Positions 14,471-23,394 of a stretch of DNA of 54,467 nt are shown in pieces. How positions within the stretch are numbered: the stretch's first letter is position 1; every line of letters begins with the position of its first letter. This stretch comes from Bacillota bacterium. GTDB taxonomy: Bacteria > Bacillota > Clostridia > Christensenellales > SZUA-584. The notes beneath the pieces are model-generated. The model saw only the letters and a program-made list of their open reading frames with translations, was not told the origin of the DNA and made no database searches. The stretch covers positions 1 through 54,467 of the forward strand of contig JAEYKW010000013.1 of NCBI GenBank assembly GCA_023408075.1, given 5' to 3'. Position numbers and translations under genes: made by a program.

Positions 14471-15261
14471 AATGTGTCACCCACCGTCTTCGCATATAAA
14501 TCGAAAAAAACATCCTCAAGAGGCTTTGCTTCGGTAATGGCTTTCAGCTCGTCGCAAAGCATCATTTTTCCGTTGATGATGATGCCGATGCGGTCGCAAA
14601 GCCTTTCCGCGAGATTGAATATGTGCGTGGACAAGATGATGCTCTTGCCCTGCGCCTTGAGCTCGAGCAGGAAATCTGTAACCACCTTGGCGGTCAGCAC
14701 ATCGAGCCCGTTCGTCGGTTCGTCAAATATAATAATATCCGGGTCATGAACGATGGAAATGACAAGCGAAACCTTTTGCTTCATGCCCGAAGACAGATTC
14801 CCGATTTTGACCTCGGCGAATTTATCGATGCCGAATTTCTCGAACATCTGTTTCTGGCGCTCATTTCTGATTGTCGGCTCCACCCCGTAAAGATCGGAAA
14901 AGAAACCATAAAGATAATTTGGGGTGAAACAGCTTTCCAGCTTGAGCTCGCTGGTCAGGAACCCGATCTGGCTCCGAATCTTTGAGGGGTTATCGGCTGC
15001 GCTTATGCCGCCCACCGTGACGTCGCCCGTATCGGGACGGATCAGCGTGGAGATGATGCGCAGCGTTGTGGTTTTTCCGGCACCGTTCGGGCCAAGCAGC
15101 CCGAATATTTCACCCTTATATGCAGTGAATGACAGGCCGTTGACGGCGACTCTCGTCTTTTCATTTATCTTCTCGATCCTGCGCTGCTTGCTTGTCATTG
15201 AAAAAGTCTTGGTCAGGTTGCTGACACAAAGAACTTCTTCCAATTTTGTTTTATCGGTCAT
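14467..15261 (-). CDS. ABC transporter ATPase, NatA-like (264 aa)
   Basis: Nucleotide-binding subunit pairing with the NatB-like permease. Walker A is GLLGPNGAGKTTTLR, the signature is NLSSGMKQK, Walker B is IIIFDEPTNGLD, and the switch His is in ILSTHIF. An insertion near the N-terminus (SKQRRIEKINEKTR) before the first strand is typical of NatA-like proteins. The ATG at 15261 is preferred: it has GAGG six bases upstream, while the longest frame would need a TTG at 15285. Transcription starts from a consensus promoter covered by palindromes (15302-15367), so the pump is probably kept off until an inducer is sensed; no regulator gene is adjacent. Confidence 0.92.
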   Translation of the reverse strand: MTDKTKLEEVLCVSNLTKTFSMTSKQRRIEKINEKTRVAVNGLSFTAYKGEIFGLLGPNGAGKTTTLRIISTLIRPDTGDVTVGGISAADNPSKIRSQIGFLTSELKLESCFTPNYLYGFFSDLYGVEPTIRNERQKQMFEKFGIDKFAEVKIGNLSSGMKQKVSLVISIVHDPDIIIFDEPTNGLDVLTAKVVTDFLLELKAQGKSIILSTHIFNLAERLCDRIGIIINGKMMLCDELKAITEAKPLEDVFFDLYAKTVGDTL

Positions 15262-15301
15262 GTCATGCCTCATTTCTGTACCCAATATTATAACGGCTCG
15301 T

Positions 15302-15367
15302 GATATAACGATGCGCGTTATATCGCTTGACGATATAAATTATATCGGGTGGCGATATAGCTGTCAA
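15302..15367 (-). promoter_or_regulatory. Consensus promoter overlaid by palindromic operators
   Basis: On the minus strand TTGACA (15362-15367), a 17-base spacer and TATAAT (15339-15344), a perfect consensus. A palindrome CGATATAAATTATATCG (15331-15347) covers the -10 box. A second palindrome, GATATAACG-N5-CGTTATATC (15302-15324), covers the start of transcription and early leader. A further CGATATA half-site (15353-15359) lies in the spacer. This layout predicts tight repression by a dimeric regulator encoded elsewhere. Confidence 0.82.
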
Positions 15368-16277
15368 TAGTTAATTGACATTTGAAGCCTGATTGTTGCA
15401 AATTATTGGTGGTGATTATATCATACATATTTTTAGTATCACAATGTTTATAGGAAATTTTACAATTGATCATGTGTCTTTGGGCAGGATGCCTTAAGCA
15501 AACGTTGAGTAACGTGGAATGCGTTCTGACGGCCGATTCCGCGCTCTGTCTGTGCTGCACGACACCTCATCCGGCGCTGCGCCACCTTCTCTTCACAGGA
15601 GAAGGCTTTTGACTGCGAACCCTCATCAACGAAAAGGCTTCCCCTTGGAAGATAAGCTGTCGCCGACAGGCGACTGATGAGGTGTCCCTCTTGACTGTCT
15701 GCACCACATCTCATCCGTTACGGCGCGCCACCTTCTCTTCACAGGAGAAGGCTTGTCTTGCTATAGTTCCATTCAGGTGCCATTACCAAATGATAAAATA
15801 ATCAAAGCAGCTTATAAACTGTTAATGATCGTACCCCTGACTCCCTCCAGAGGGAACTGTCGCCGCAAGGCGACTGAGGGAGTTCTATCTTTGCCATATC
15901 AACTCCTGTCTGTCATGTTGAGAAGAACGACTGAACTAAGCAGCGAAAAAGAACCCCTTCTGCAAAGCGTTTTACCATGGGATTTTTCGTATCGCTTACG
16001 CTCACTCAAAATGACAATAACCACTTTGTCAGCAGCCTGTGTCGCCTTAAGGCGGCTGATGAGATGTTAATCTGTGACTGTCTGCACGACACCTCATCCG
16101 TTACGGCGCACCACCTTCTCCTCGTGGAGGGCTTTCTCACTGTAATCCATTCATCAACGGAATGGCTTCCCCTTGGAGGGGAAGCTGTCGCCGACAGGCG
16201 ACTGATGAGGTGTTAATCTGTGATTGCCACACGACACCTCATCCGGCGCTGCCGTCGCCTTCGAAGGCAAGAAAAAA
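15368..16277. repeat. Gene-free kilobase filled with dispersed repeats
   Basis: At least eight copies or part-copies of two repeat modules occur here. Module A (GAAGCTGTCGCC-ACAGG-CGACTGATGAGGTG) is near 15635-15685, 16163-16212 and, diverged, 15838-15885 and 16028-16055. Module B (CACCTCATCC-GCGC-CACCTTCTC-GAGAAGGCT) is near 15567-15608, 15708-15752, 16088-16130 and 16231-16265. Near 15950-16015 is the second sequence type also seen at 2285-2375. Reading frames here run through the repeats and show no protein pattern. Confidence 0.8.
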
Positions 16278-16304
16278 GCTCCCGAAGGCTGTGCCTGCGG
16301 GAGC
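16272..16304 (-). terminator. Terminator after galM
   Basis: On the minus strand CTCCCG (16298-16303) pairs with CGGGAG (16279-16284), with inner AGGC/GCCT pairs, followed by CTTTTTTC. It lies just downstream of the galM stop codon. Confidence 0.87.
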
Positions 16305-16319
16305 CGTACCGTTACAGAA

Positions 16320-17369
16320 TTACTCGTTCCACGGTGCGCCGATGCTGAACGTATACCACGTTTCATACTCGCTGCACTCGCCCGCTTCAATCACCGGGCT
16401 CAAAAACCGCGGCGCGTTCACCGCATCCGGCGCGAACTGCGTCTCGAGGCAAAGCGCCATGCGCTTTTTCACCTTGCGTCCGCCTTTAATCGGCAGGCCG
16501 TCGGGCAGGAAATTGCCCGAGTAGAGCTGCACACCGTCGCAATTGGTTTCCACCGTCATGCCGATGCCCGTTGAAGCGCAATAAACCATGGCCGCAGGCT
16601 GGCCGTTCTTGTTGATATCGTAGTGATGGTCGAAGCCGCCCACGAATTTGATCTGGTCATGATCCGCGCCGATATCGCGGCCGATCTTTTTAGGGATTCT
16701 GAAATCAAACGGCGTGCCCGTCACGTCGATCAGCTCGCCCGTGGCGCTGACCTTTTCGTTGACCGTCGCCATCCTGTCCGCGTTGATCAACAGCTCGTGG
16801 TCGAGCATCGAATCGCTCTGCTGCCCCGCGAGATTGAAATACGAATGGTTCGTCATATTGAATATCGTCTTCTTATCGCTCATGCCGCGGTAGCTCATCA
16901 CAAGCGCGTTTTCATCGGTTAACGTATATGTCACACAGACGACGAGATTGCCGGGATATTTCTGGTCACCGTCTTCGCTGAAAAGCGTGAGCGTCAGGCT
17001 GTTCGGAGCGGTCTGCTCCGCATTCCAGAGCTTCTTGTCGAAGCCCTTGAGGCCGCCGTGCAGATGGTTCGGGCCGTCGTTCAAATCGAGCTGATATTTG
17101 ATGCCGTCGAGCGTGAACGTGCCGCCCACGATGCGGTTGCCGCAGCGTCCGATCAGCGCGCCTAAGTACGGCGGGTTCGCCTCGTATTCAGCCAGCGTAT
17201 CAAAGCCGAGCACCACGTCCGTCATCACGCCGTCTTTGTCCGGCACAAAAAGCGACACAATCGCGCCGCCGAAATCCGTGATTTTGGCCATCATTCCTTT
17301 GCTGTTGGTAAGGGTAAAAAGCGATGCGGTGCGCCCGTCCTGACAGACGCCGAAAACTTCTTTATTCAT
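16320..17369 (-). CDS. galM: Aldose 1-epimerase (galactose mutarotase), 349 aa
   Basis: Interconverts alpha and beta anomers of hexoses such as galactose. Family motifs: ITDFGGAIVSLFVPDKDG, YLGALIGRCGNRIVGGTF, LNDGPNHLHGGLKGFDKK (first catalytic His region), FNMTNHSYFNLAG (second His), FVGGFDHHYDI and the C-terminal CLETQFAPDAVN with the catalytic Glu. The length is typical. AAAGGAGA precedes the ATG at 17369. It stands alone with its own terminator; no other galactose gene is in the window. Confidence 0.96.
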   Translation of the reverse strand: MNKEVFGVCQDGRTASLFTLTNSKGMMAKITDFGGAIVSLFVPDKDGVMTDVVLGFDTLAEYEANPPYLGALIGRCGNRIVGGTFTLDGIKYQLDLNDGPNHLHGGLKGFDKKLWNAEQTAPNSLTLTLFSEDGDQKYPGNLVVCVTYTLTDENALVMSYRGMSDKKTIFNMTNHSYFNLAGQQSDSMLDHELLINADRMATVNEKVSATGELIDVTGTPFDFRIPKKIGRDIGADHDQIKFVGGFDHHYDINKNGQPAAMVYCASTGIGMTVETNCDGVQLYSGNFLPDGLPIKGGRKVKKRMALCLETQFAPDAVNAPRFLSPVIEAGECSEYETWYTFSIGAPWNE

Positions 17370-17593
17370 TCAATACTGTCTCCTTTTGTGAATATTTATG
17401 TGCCATAAAAGCACGATGAGTCAAGCAGAGTGAATCCTATAAAAGCTGATATTGACAACCCGGTCAACGCCGCGAATTGTTTAGATCTTCCTATATAAAT
17501 TACAACTTTTTAGTGCCGTTGTAAAGAAAATTGCGGTCATGAATACGGATAAGGATGAATATCTTTCAAATGGAGTCAAAAGGAGGCGGTCAC
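17370..17593. other. Intergenic region between divergent genes
   Basis: About 220 bases that must hold the galM promoter (-) and the promoter of the DUF3298-like gene (+). I see no clear consensus match for either and no other element. Confidence 0.5.
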
Positions 17594-18289
17594 ATGCAGG
17601 CGAGTATTCAGGTGATTAAGGATGATATGTCGTTCAACGGGCGCGTTGTGCTCAGTTACACAATTGAATACCCTTCTGTGACGTCGGCAGTGTTCCAATC
17701 CGCCGCGACGGCGATCAACCGCTATTACCGGGCCAAAGCGGAGCTGTACCGGCAGCGCTACCGCCACAGTCTTTTTCATCAGGCCGTTCTGGAATATGAG
17801 ATGACAAAGGCCAACCCGGATATCCCGTTCCGGCCTTACGAAGCGTATTTGAGCTGCACGGTAACCTACAACGACAACTGCACGCTGAGCCTTTACTTCG
17901 ACGCGTATCAATTCACGGGCGGCGCTCACGGCAACACACGCCGCACCTCCGACACTTGGGACCTCGGCAGCGGCCGCCGCGTCACGATGGCGCGCTTTTT
18001 TGCGCCGGGCGCGACATACAAAGCCTACGCAATCGGCGCGGTGCAGACGCAGATACGTTCGCAGATGGCGTCGGGCAGCGGCATGTATTTTGACGATTAC
18101 GAGACGAACACGGCGCGCTATTTCAACGCCAACAACTTTTATCTCGTGCCGGACGGCCTTATTGTTTACTATCAGCAATATCAGATTGCCCCGTATGTGA
18201 GCGGCATCCCCGAATTCCTGCTGCCTTTCTCCAAAGACGTGCAGCGCCCGCAGTGCCGCAAAGCGCCGTCTGCCAAGCCCGGCATGTAA
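17594..18289 (+). CDS. DUF3298/RsiV-like domain protein without export signal (231 aa)
   Basis: The C-terminal half (YEAYLSCTVTYNDNCTLSLYFDAYQFTGGAHGNTRR-type region, then DTWDLGSGRRVTMARFF and DGLIVYYQQYQIAPYVSGIPEFLLPF) matches the DUF3298 domain found in RsiV-type anti-sigma factors and lysozyme-binding proteins. The N-terminal half (IEYPSVTSAVFQSAATAINRYYRAKAE) matches the accompanying DUF4163-like part. Unlike most relatives it has no signal peptide or membrane helix: the ATG at 17594 (AGGAGG seven bases upstream) starts directly in the domain. No sigma factor is adjacent. It may be cytoplasmic, or an exported ancestor that lost its leader. Confidence 0.75.
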   Translation: MQASIQVIKDDMSFNGRVVLSYTIEYPSVTSAVFQSAATAINRYYRAKAELYRQRYRHSLFHQAVLEYEMTKANPDIPFRPYEAYLSCTVTYNDNCTLSLYFDAYQFTGGAHGNTRRTSDTWDLGSGRRVTMARFFAPGATYKAYAIGAVQTQIRSQMASGSGMYFDDYETNTARYFNANNFYLVPDGLIVYYQQYQIAPYVSGIPEFLLPFSKDVQRPQCRKAPSAKPGM

Positions 18290-18655
18290 AACATAGTGCA
18301 TGTAAAAACTGTCTTGCTTCTCAAGACGATTGCATTTCTTTTTGTCTGCCAAACAAGCATCCTCCATATGCTGTAACACCTTATCCCTCAGCAAATTATG
18401 AATACAGGGTCTGCTCGACGGTGCAGATGGCTGAAAATGAAATTCGCTTCCCTCACCCGCTTTTTGCATCATCGGCTATCCCAAATGCACATATCGGGAT
18501 TGTATAGCGCTGTTGGCTGACAATATCAAAGCTGCCCTGCCCACACCGTTCATATGTTAAACAACACAGTCATCCGTAAACTTGTTGTTGAATTACTTCA
18601 CCATCGTGCTATACTCAAGTTGTATTAAGCAAACTTTTTATGGGGTATCACAGAT
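18290..18655. other. Gene-free region upstream of feoA
   Basis: About 365 bases. The 3-prime part holds a possible promoter for feoA (TTGAAT, 16 bases, TATACT near 18590-18622). I could not pick out a convincing Fur box. A plus-strand frame at 18253-18507 overlaps the previous gene and shows no protein pattern. Confidence 0.45.
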
Positions 18656-19063
18656 ATGCAACATCGGGACATGCATAAATATCATCATGGGCACGGCCGC
18701 GAGTCTCTCGACCAGCTCGAGCTCGGCGGCACGGCCACAATCGCTGCGGTGAACGGCGAAGGCGCACTGCGCGACCGCCTGCTGGACATGGGCTTAACAC
18801 CCGGAACCAAGGTGCTGCTGCGCAAGGTCGCGCCAATGGGCGACCCGATTGAGCTTATGCTGCGCGGATACGAACTGACGCTGCGCATAAGCGACGCAAA
18901 GAATATTGAAATTGTGAGGGAAGCGCATGATCATCGCACTGGTGGGCAACCAGAACTGTGGAAAAACAACGCTGTTCAATCAGCTGACGGGTTCCAATCA
19001 ACATGTCGGAAATTTTCCCGGCGTCACCGTGGAGAGAAAGGACGGCGTGATCCGCAGCCATAA
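18656..19063 (+). CDS. feoA: FeoA domain protein reading into feoB (135 aa)
   Basis: Residues ~17-88 are a standard FeoA SH3-like domain (LDQLELGGTATIAAVNGEG, LRDRLLDMGLTPGTKVLL, GDPIELMLRGYELTLRISD), a cytosolic partner of the FeoB ferrous iron transporter. FeoA proteins are usually ~75 aa and stop just before feoB. Here no stop occurs at the feoB start (18927); the frame continues for 137 bases inside feoB in a different reading frame, giving a basic, low-complexity tail (KFSRRHRGEKGRRDPQP). This may be a real out-of-frame overlap or a lost stop. Start choice is between ATG 18656 and ATG 18671; neither has a strong ribosome site. Confidence 0.85.
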   Translation: MQHRDMHKYHHGHGRESLDQLELGGTATIAAVNGEGALRDRLLDMGLTPGTKVLLRKVAPMGDPIELMLRGYELTLRISDAKNIEIVREAHDHRTGGQPELWKNNAVQSADGFQSTCRKFSRRHRGEKGRRDPQP

Positions 19064-20930
19064 GGACACGACCGTTGTGGATCTGCCCGGCATCTATTCT
19101 CTTTCGCCGTATACGAGCGAAGAAATCATCACCCGCGATTTTATCACGAAGCAGCGCCCCGACGGCATTATCAACATCGTGGACGCGACGAACATAGAAC
19201 GCAACCTTTATTTGAGCATACAGCTGATTGAGATGGGCGTGCCGATGGTGATTGCGCTCAACATGATGGACGAAGTGCGCGTCAACGGCGGCACGATCCG
19301 CGTGAAGGATATGAGCGAGGAGCTGGGCGTGCCCGTGGTGCCCATCTCCGCGAGCAAAAATGAAGGCATCGACGAGCTGATCGATATTGCGGTAAAAACA
19401 GCCGGGCGCAAGCTGCGGCCCAAACGGCAGGACTTCTGCACGGGCCCCACGCACCGCACGGTGCACGCCGTGGCGCACCTGATTGAAGACCACGCCGAGC
19501 GCGCGGGCATCTCTCCGCGCTTTGCAGCGACCAAGATCGTGGAGGGCGACGAGCCGATGACCGCGGCTTTGCAGCTCTCGGACAAGGAATTAAGCTCGAT
19601 TGAGAGCAGCATCCGCGAGATGGAAGACGCGCTTGCGACCGACCGCAAAGCCGCCATCGCGGATATGCGCTACAGCTTTATCGAGACGCTCTGCGAGAAA
19701 ACAGTGGTCAAGCCCAAGGAAAACAAGCAGCATGCGCGCAGTGTGCGCATCGACAACATACTCACGCATAAGTATCTCGCGATACCGATGTTCCTTGCGA
19801 TCATGGGGGTCGTGTTCTGGCTCACCTTCGGCGTGATCGGCAGCTTTTTGAGCGACCTGCTCGCGGGCGGCCTCAATGTGCTCACCGAAGCCGTGCGCGG
19901 CGTGCTCACCTCGGGCGGCTTCAACCCCGTGATGATTTCGCTCGTGGCCGACGGCATATTTGCGGGCGTAGGCAGCGTGCTCTCGTTCATCCCCACCATC
20001 GTGGTGCTGTTCTTCTTTCTCTCGATGCTCGAGGACAGCGGCTATATGGCACGCGTCGCGTTTGTGATGGACAAGCTGCTGCGCAAGATCGGCCTCTCGG
20101 GCCGCAGCTTCGTGCCGATGCTGATCGGCTTCGGGTGCAGCGTTCCCGCGATTATGGCGACCCGGACGCTGCCGAGCGAGCGCGACCGCAAGATGACGAT
20201 TGTATTAACGCCGTTTATGAGCTGCAGCGCCAAGCTGCCGATATACGGCATGTTCACGATGGCGTTTTTCCCGGATCACCGCGCGCTCGTGATGATATCG
20301 CTGTACGTGCTCGGTATGCTGCTCGGGGTGCTGAGCGGGCTGATACTTCGAAAGACAGCGTACCGCGGCAAGCCGGTGCCGTTCATCATGGAGCTGCCGA
20401 ATTACCGTCTGCCGAGCGGCAAAACGGTGCTGCATCTGCTGTGGGACAAAGCCAAGGATTTTCTGACGCGCGCGTTTACAGTCATATTCATCGCCACGCT
20501 CGTCATATGGTTCTTTCAGACATTCGATTGGCGGTTCAATGTGGTGGCGGACAGCGCGGACAGCATGCTTGCGGGCATCGGGCGGCTCGTCTCCCCTGTG
20601 TTCGCGCCGTTGGGGTTTGCGGACTGGCGCGCTTCGACATCGCTGATCACCGGGTTTATGGCGAAGGAGGCTGTGATCAGCTCGTTCGCGGTGCTGACGG
20701 GGGCGAGCGCGGCGGATTTGCCGATGGCGCTCGGGCAATTGTTCACGCCGCTCGCGGCGCTATCGTTCCTCGTGTTCACGCTGGTTTACTCGCCGTGCGT
20801 AGCCGCGATTGCGACGGTGAAGCGCGAGATGAGAAGCGGCTGGGCGGCGATGGGTGTGGCGCTGTATCAGACGGCTGTCGCGTGGATTGTGGCGGTTGTG
20901 GTTTTTCAGGTTGGGAGTTTGTTTTTGTAA
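18927..20930 (+). CDS. feoB: Ferrous iron transporter FeoB (667 aa)
   Basis: Membrane Fe(II) transporter with an N-terminal G domain. G1 is GNQNCGKTTLFNQLTG (7-22), G2 VGNFPGVTVERKDG, G3 VDLPGIYSLSPYTSEE and G4 NMMDEV. The helical GDI-like spacer follows, then about nine to eleven membrane helices with the Gate motifs SGRSFVPMLIGFGCSVPAIMATRT-type (Cys in GFGCSVPA) and FMSCSAKLPIYG. The protein is slightly short because the helical spacer and C-terminus are compact. It overlaps the feoA frame by 137 bases and is followed 12 bases later by a small Cys-rich peptide gene, forming one feo operon. Confidence 0.97.
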   Translation: MIIALVGNQNCGKTTLFNQLTGSNQHVGNFPGVTVERKDGVIRSHKDTTVVDLPGIYSLSPYTSEEIITRDFITKQRPDGIINIVDATNIERNLYLSIQLIEMGVPMVIALNMMDEVRVNGGTIRVKDMSEELGVPVVPISASKNEGIDELIDIAVKTAGRKLRPKRQDFCTGPTHRTVHAVAHLIEDHAERAGISPRFAATKIVEGDEPMTAALQLSDKELSSIESSIREMEDALATDRKAAIADMRYSFIETLCEKTVVKPKENKQHARSVRIDNILTHKYLAIPMFLAIMGVVFWLTFGVIGSFLSDLLAGGLNVLTEAVRGVLTSGGFNPVMISLVADGIFAGVGSVLSFIPTIVVLFFFLSMLEDSGYMARVAFVMDKLLRKIGLSGRSFVPMLIGFGCSVPAIMATRTLPSERDRKMTIVLTPFMSCSAKLPIYGMFTMAFFPDHRALVMISLYVLGMLLGVLSGLILRKTAYRGKPVPFIMELPNYRLPSGKTVLHLLWDKAKDFLTRAFTVIFIATLVIWFFQTFDWRFNVVADSADSMLAGIGRLVSPVFAPLGFADWRASTSLITGFMAKEAVISSFAVLTGASAADLPMALGQLFTPLAALSFLVFTLVYSPCVAAIATVKREMRSGWAAMGVALYQTAVAWIVAVVVFQVGSLFL

Positions 20931-20942
20931 AGGAGAAGGATT

Positions 20943-21098
20943 ATGAATTGGATTGATTATTTGCTGATCGGCGCGGTGGCGCTGCTGATTGTGCTGGACA
21001 TATGGTATCTGCGGCGCAGGAAAAAACGGTGCGGCGGGTGTGCTTCGTGCCCGTATGCGGCGAGCTGCACGAAGATACAGAAGGTGAAGAAAAAATAA
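20943..21098 (+). CDS. FeoB-associated Cys-rich membrane peptide (51 aa)
   Basis: A 51-residue protein. Residues 1-23 form one membrane helix (MNWIDYLLIGAVALLIVLDI), followed by basic YLRRRKKR and a Cys cluster CGGCASCPYAASC near residues 30-42, then a Lys-rich tail. It matches the small FeoB-associated Cys-rich proteins that follow feoB in many Clostridia; a role in iron handling or FeoB regulation is assumed for the family. AGGAGA lies about five bases upstream of the ATG. The gene is the last of the feo operon, and the stop is only 60 bases from the end of the convergent AT-rich island. Confidence 0.9.
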   Translation: MNWIDYLLIGAVALLIVLDIWYLRRRKKRCGGCASCPYAASCTKIQKVKKK

Positions 21099-21158
21099 GA
21101 GAAAAGGCTGTTCGAGGGATACATCTTTGATGCTTATGTCGCGGGGTATGGATAATGC

Positions 21159-23378
21159 TCAAGCTTCCTCCTGTTGAACTTGAGTAATCCACCCTCGAGC
21201 CATTCTGCCCGGAACCCATACTGCTAATACTGGTACTTCCTCTGCGATAATTGTATCATTTTCATTTTTAGGAGTCAGATTAATTACGTGAATCTGAATT
21301 GTAACATTATCTTCGTCATGGAGAGCACGGTCGCCCGGATATATTACACCGCGCCTTTCAATAGGGGTAACAGGAGCGGCGCCTTGATATAAATTGGTTA
21401 TTTCACCGTCTTCATTAATTCCACGACGTCTTCTTACTGCTGGACTCATATTTATAACTGTACATTCTTCTTCAGGGTTGTTTTCTGTGGCGCAACTTAG
21501 TTGGATTAGTAAACCGGTATTACGTTGTGAATCTGTAACGCCTGTAATTCGCATACCCGTGAGAAGTTCTGCAATAACATCACGTAAAAGAAGGCCCTTA
21601 CATATTTGGTGTTTTTGAATTTCGGTTCGTTCTACATGTCCTTCATCATTTTCAAAAGTCTGCTTACTAATAAAATTGTTAACTAATTCGCGATTAAATT
21701 GGAGAACTGTATCAGAATCCAAGACCACATTAGGTGATACCCATTTGTCTGAAAAACATCCGTGTATATAGTCAAATTCAATAACGTTATTCCTACATGG
21801 TCTTAAAGCATTATCGAGAATGAAAGCTCTCTTCCACTCATTTAACGGTCGATTATTAGCTTCAAAAATTTGTAGTTGTCTGCGCATATATTCCTCGTGT
21901 TCTACATAATGTTGAAAGGCATCCAAGGTCCCTTGCTCAAGATATATACGGCAAAAACCAAGATATTTTCTTTTATAACCAAAGAAACGAGCGCGCTGCT
22001 GTATAGTATCAGCATTTCCAACCCCAATACCTCTTGGCATATAGGTAACAGTAAGACCTTCAATGGTAAAGCCACGATCCATTGCTTGCCCGCCAACAAG
22101 TATCCATCCATAAGTACTACGCCAATCAACTTGAGGGGTGCTCCCGGCTCTGGCATTTACTTCTAAAATATTAGTATTTCGAAATGCATATAAAAACCGA
22201 GGAATAAGGTCCTCGAAAACTGGCATATTGACGGTAGTCCTTGATAAATCGTCATATGCAATATGAAGGTCCTCGATCAGTTGAATTCTATCGATATCAG
22301 TATCAGATAAGCTTAAAATACGTTTCCATTCTTCAATTACATTTCGAACCCAATTATAGTACTCTTGATGTTGCGCAGTTCCTCGCGAAGGATGCACCAT
22401 CATTGAACGATTACCTGTATCATGGTTCTCATAGATTCCAACAGTTGCACCTACCATAAATAAGCGTAATGCTTCTATAAGAGATTGGGGAGGTTCAGTT
22501 AATATATTATCACGAGTTGGAACATCAATCGGCGGGATTACACGAGTATATGTATTATCTCCATTAAAAAACTCTTGACCTCCAACATAGCCTTGTCCGG
22601 GTTCAAGAACTCGAACAAAATTCGGAGACAAAGAATCAATAATATTGATTAGAAGAGGAGCTTGCGGAGTTGCCGTATATTGTAGGTAGGTATGATTTGG
22701 TAGTGACCCTTTAAGATTAACTAGACATCTATAGGTTGTGCTTTGCTGTCCTTGAGGAGCCTCATTGTTTAAGCTAGCCTGGTCGGCTTCATCGTCAATT
22801 ATAAGGACTGGGACAGATTGCATATCAATAGTTCTGATAAGGTTTGTTAAATCCTCTAAACGTTGATGCTGTTTCAAAACTGTTACTAAAACTGTCTTCT
22901 TATACTCTACGGGTATAGATGCATCTCTCCATTCATCCAAAACATCTCTTATTGCTTGTCTTGTTGTATCATCTTGGCTAGGATTCATGAAATGTCTCCA
23001 ACGCCTAGTTCTCTGCGGGTCATCAAGTCTTAAATCTGAACGAATTCTCCTAGTTGATTGGGTGAGTAATGGGTTGGATGTCCCTGCCAAAACAATAACG
23101 ATCTGAAATGAGTTGTCTCTTGCTAAAGTTATTACAGTCTCAAATGACATTGTCTTGCCACTTTGAACGTAACCAACAACAAGCCCAGTTTCTTGACCAT
23201 TCTCTTTTGTAGGAGGTGTACCCTTTGTTAATATAGAAACGGCAGCATTCCGTATATTAACTTGACTCTCGGCCGGAACTGAGTTCGATAAAAAATCTAA
23301 GGTTTCATGACCTACAACCGGAGCCCAATTTGTGTTATTTTGAGTTTGCTCAACAATATCCAATCCATAATCAACCAT
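21159..23378 (-). CDS. Z1-domain helicase-like ATPase, defence island (739 aa)
   Basis: P-loop ATPase of the Z1 type. Walker A is VVGYVQSGKTMSFETVI (residues ~68-84), Walker B VLIIDDEADQASLN (~191-204) and a motif III-like YLQYTATPQAP, all helicase superfamily 2-like. The Z1 domain follows: GWILVGGQAMDRGFTIEGL, TVTYMPRGIGVGNADTIQQR and ARFFGYKRKYLGFCRIYL, with conserved Arg residues resembling motif VI. The C-terminal ~180 residues are unassigned. The ATG at 23378 is chosen for GGAGGG just upstream; the longer frame to 23429 overlaps the upstream gene. In comparative genomics such proteins occur with MORC ATPases and methyltransferases in restriction-like systems. AT-rich relative to the flanks. 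Confidence 0.88.
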   Translation of the reverse strand: MVDYGLDIVEQTQNNTNWAPVVGHETLDFLSNSVPAESQVNIRNAAVSILTKGTPPTKENGQETGLVVGYVQSGKTMSFETVITLARDNSFQIVIVLAGTSNPLLTQSTRRIRSDLRLDDPQRTRRWRHFMNPSQDDTTRQAIRDVLDEWRDASIPVEYKKTVLVTVLKQHQRLEDLTNLIRTIDMQSVPVLIIDDEADQASLNNEAPQGQQSTTYRCLVNLKGSLPNHTYLQYTATPQAPLLINIIDSLSPNFVRVLEPGQGYVGGQEFFNGDNTYTRVIPPIDVPTRDNILTEPPQSLIEALRLFMVGATVGIYENHDTGNRSMMVHPSRGTAQHQEYYNWVRNVIEEWKRILSLSDTDIDRIQLIEDLHIAYDDLSRTTVNMPVFEDLIPRFLYAFRNTNILEVNARAGSTPQVDWRSTYGWILVGGQAMDRGFTIEGLTVTYMPRGIGVGNADTIQQRARFFGYKRKYLGFCRIYLEQGTLDAFQHYVEHEEYMRRQLQIFEANNRPLNEWKRAFILDNALRPCRNNVIEFDYIHGCFSDKWVSPNVVLDSDTVLQFNRELVNNFISKQTFENDEGHVERTEIQKHQICKGLLLRDVIAELLTGMRITGVTDSQRNTGLLIQLSCATENNPEEECTVINMSPAVRRRRGINEDGEITNLYQGAAPVTPIERRGVIYPGDRALHDEDNVTIQIHVINLTPKNENDTIIAEEVPVLAVWVPGRMARGWITQVQQEEA

Positions 23379-23394
23379 ATATTCCCTCCGATCA

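Noticed and set aside
15753..16216. Short open frames in the repeat-filled region
   Set aside because: They run straight through palindromic repeat modules and encode fragments of those repeats; no start signals are present.
20135..20956. A 273-codon frame inside feoB in another reading frame
   Set aside because: It lies wholly within feoB, is rich in Arg, Gly, Ala and His, and has no recognisable motif; feoB itself is intact.
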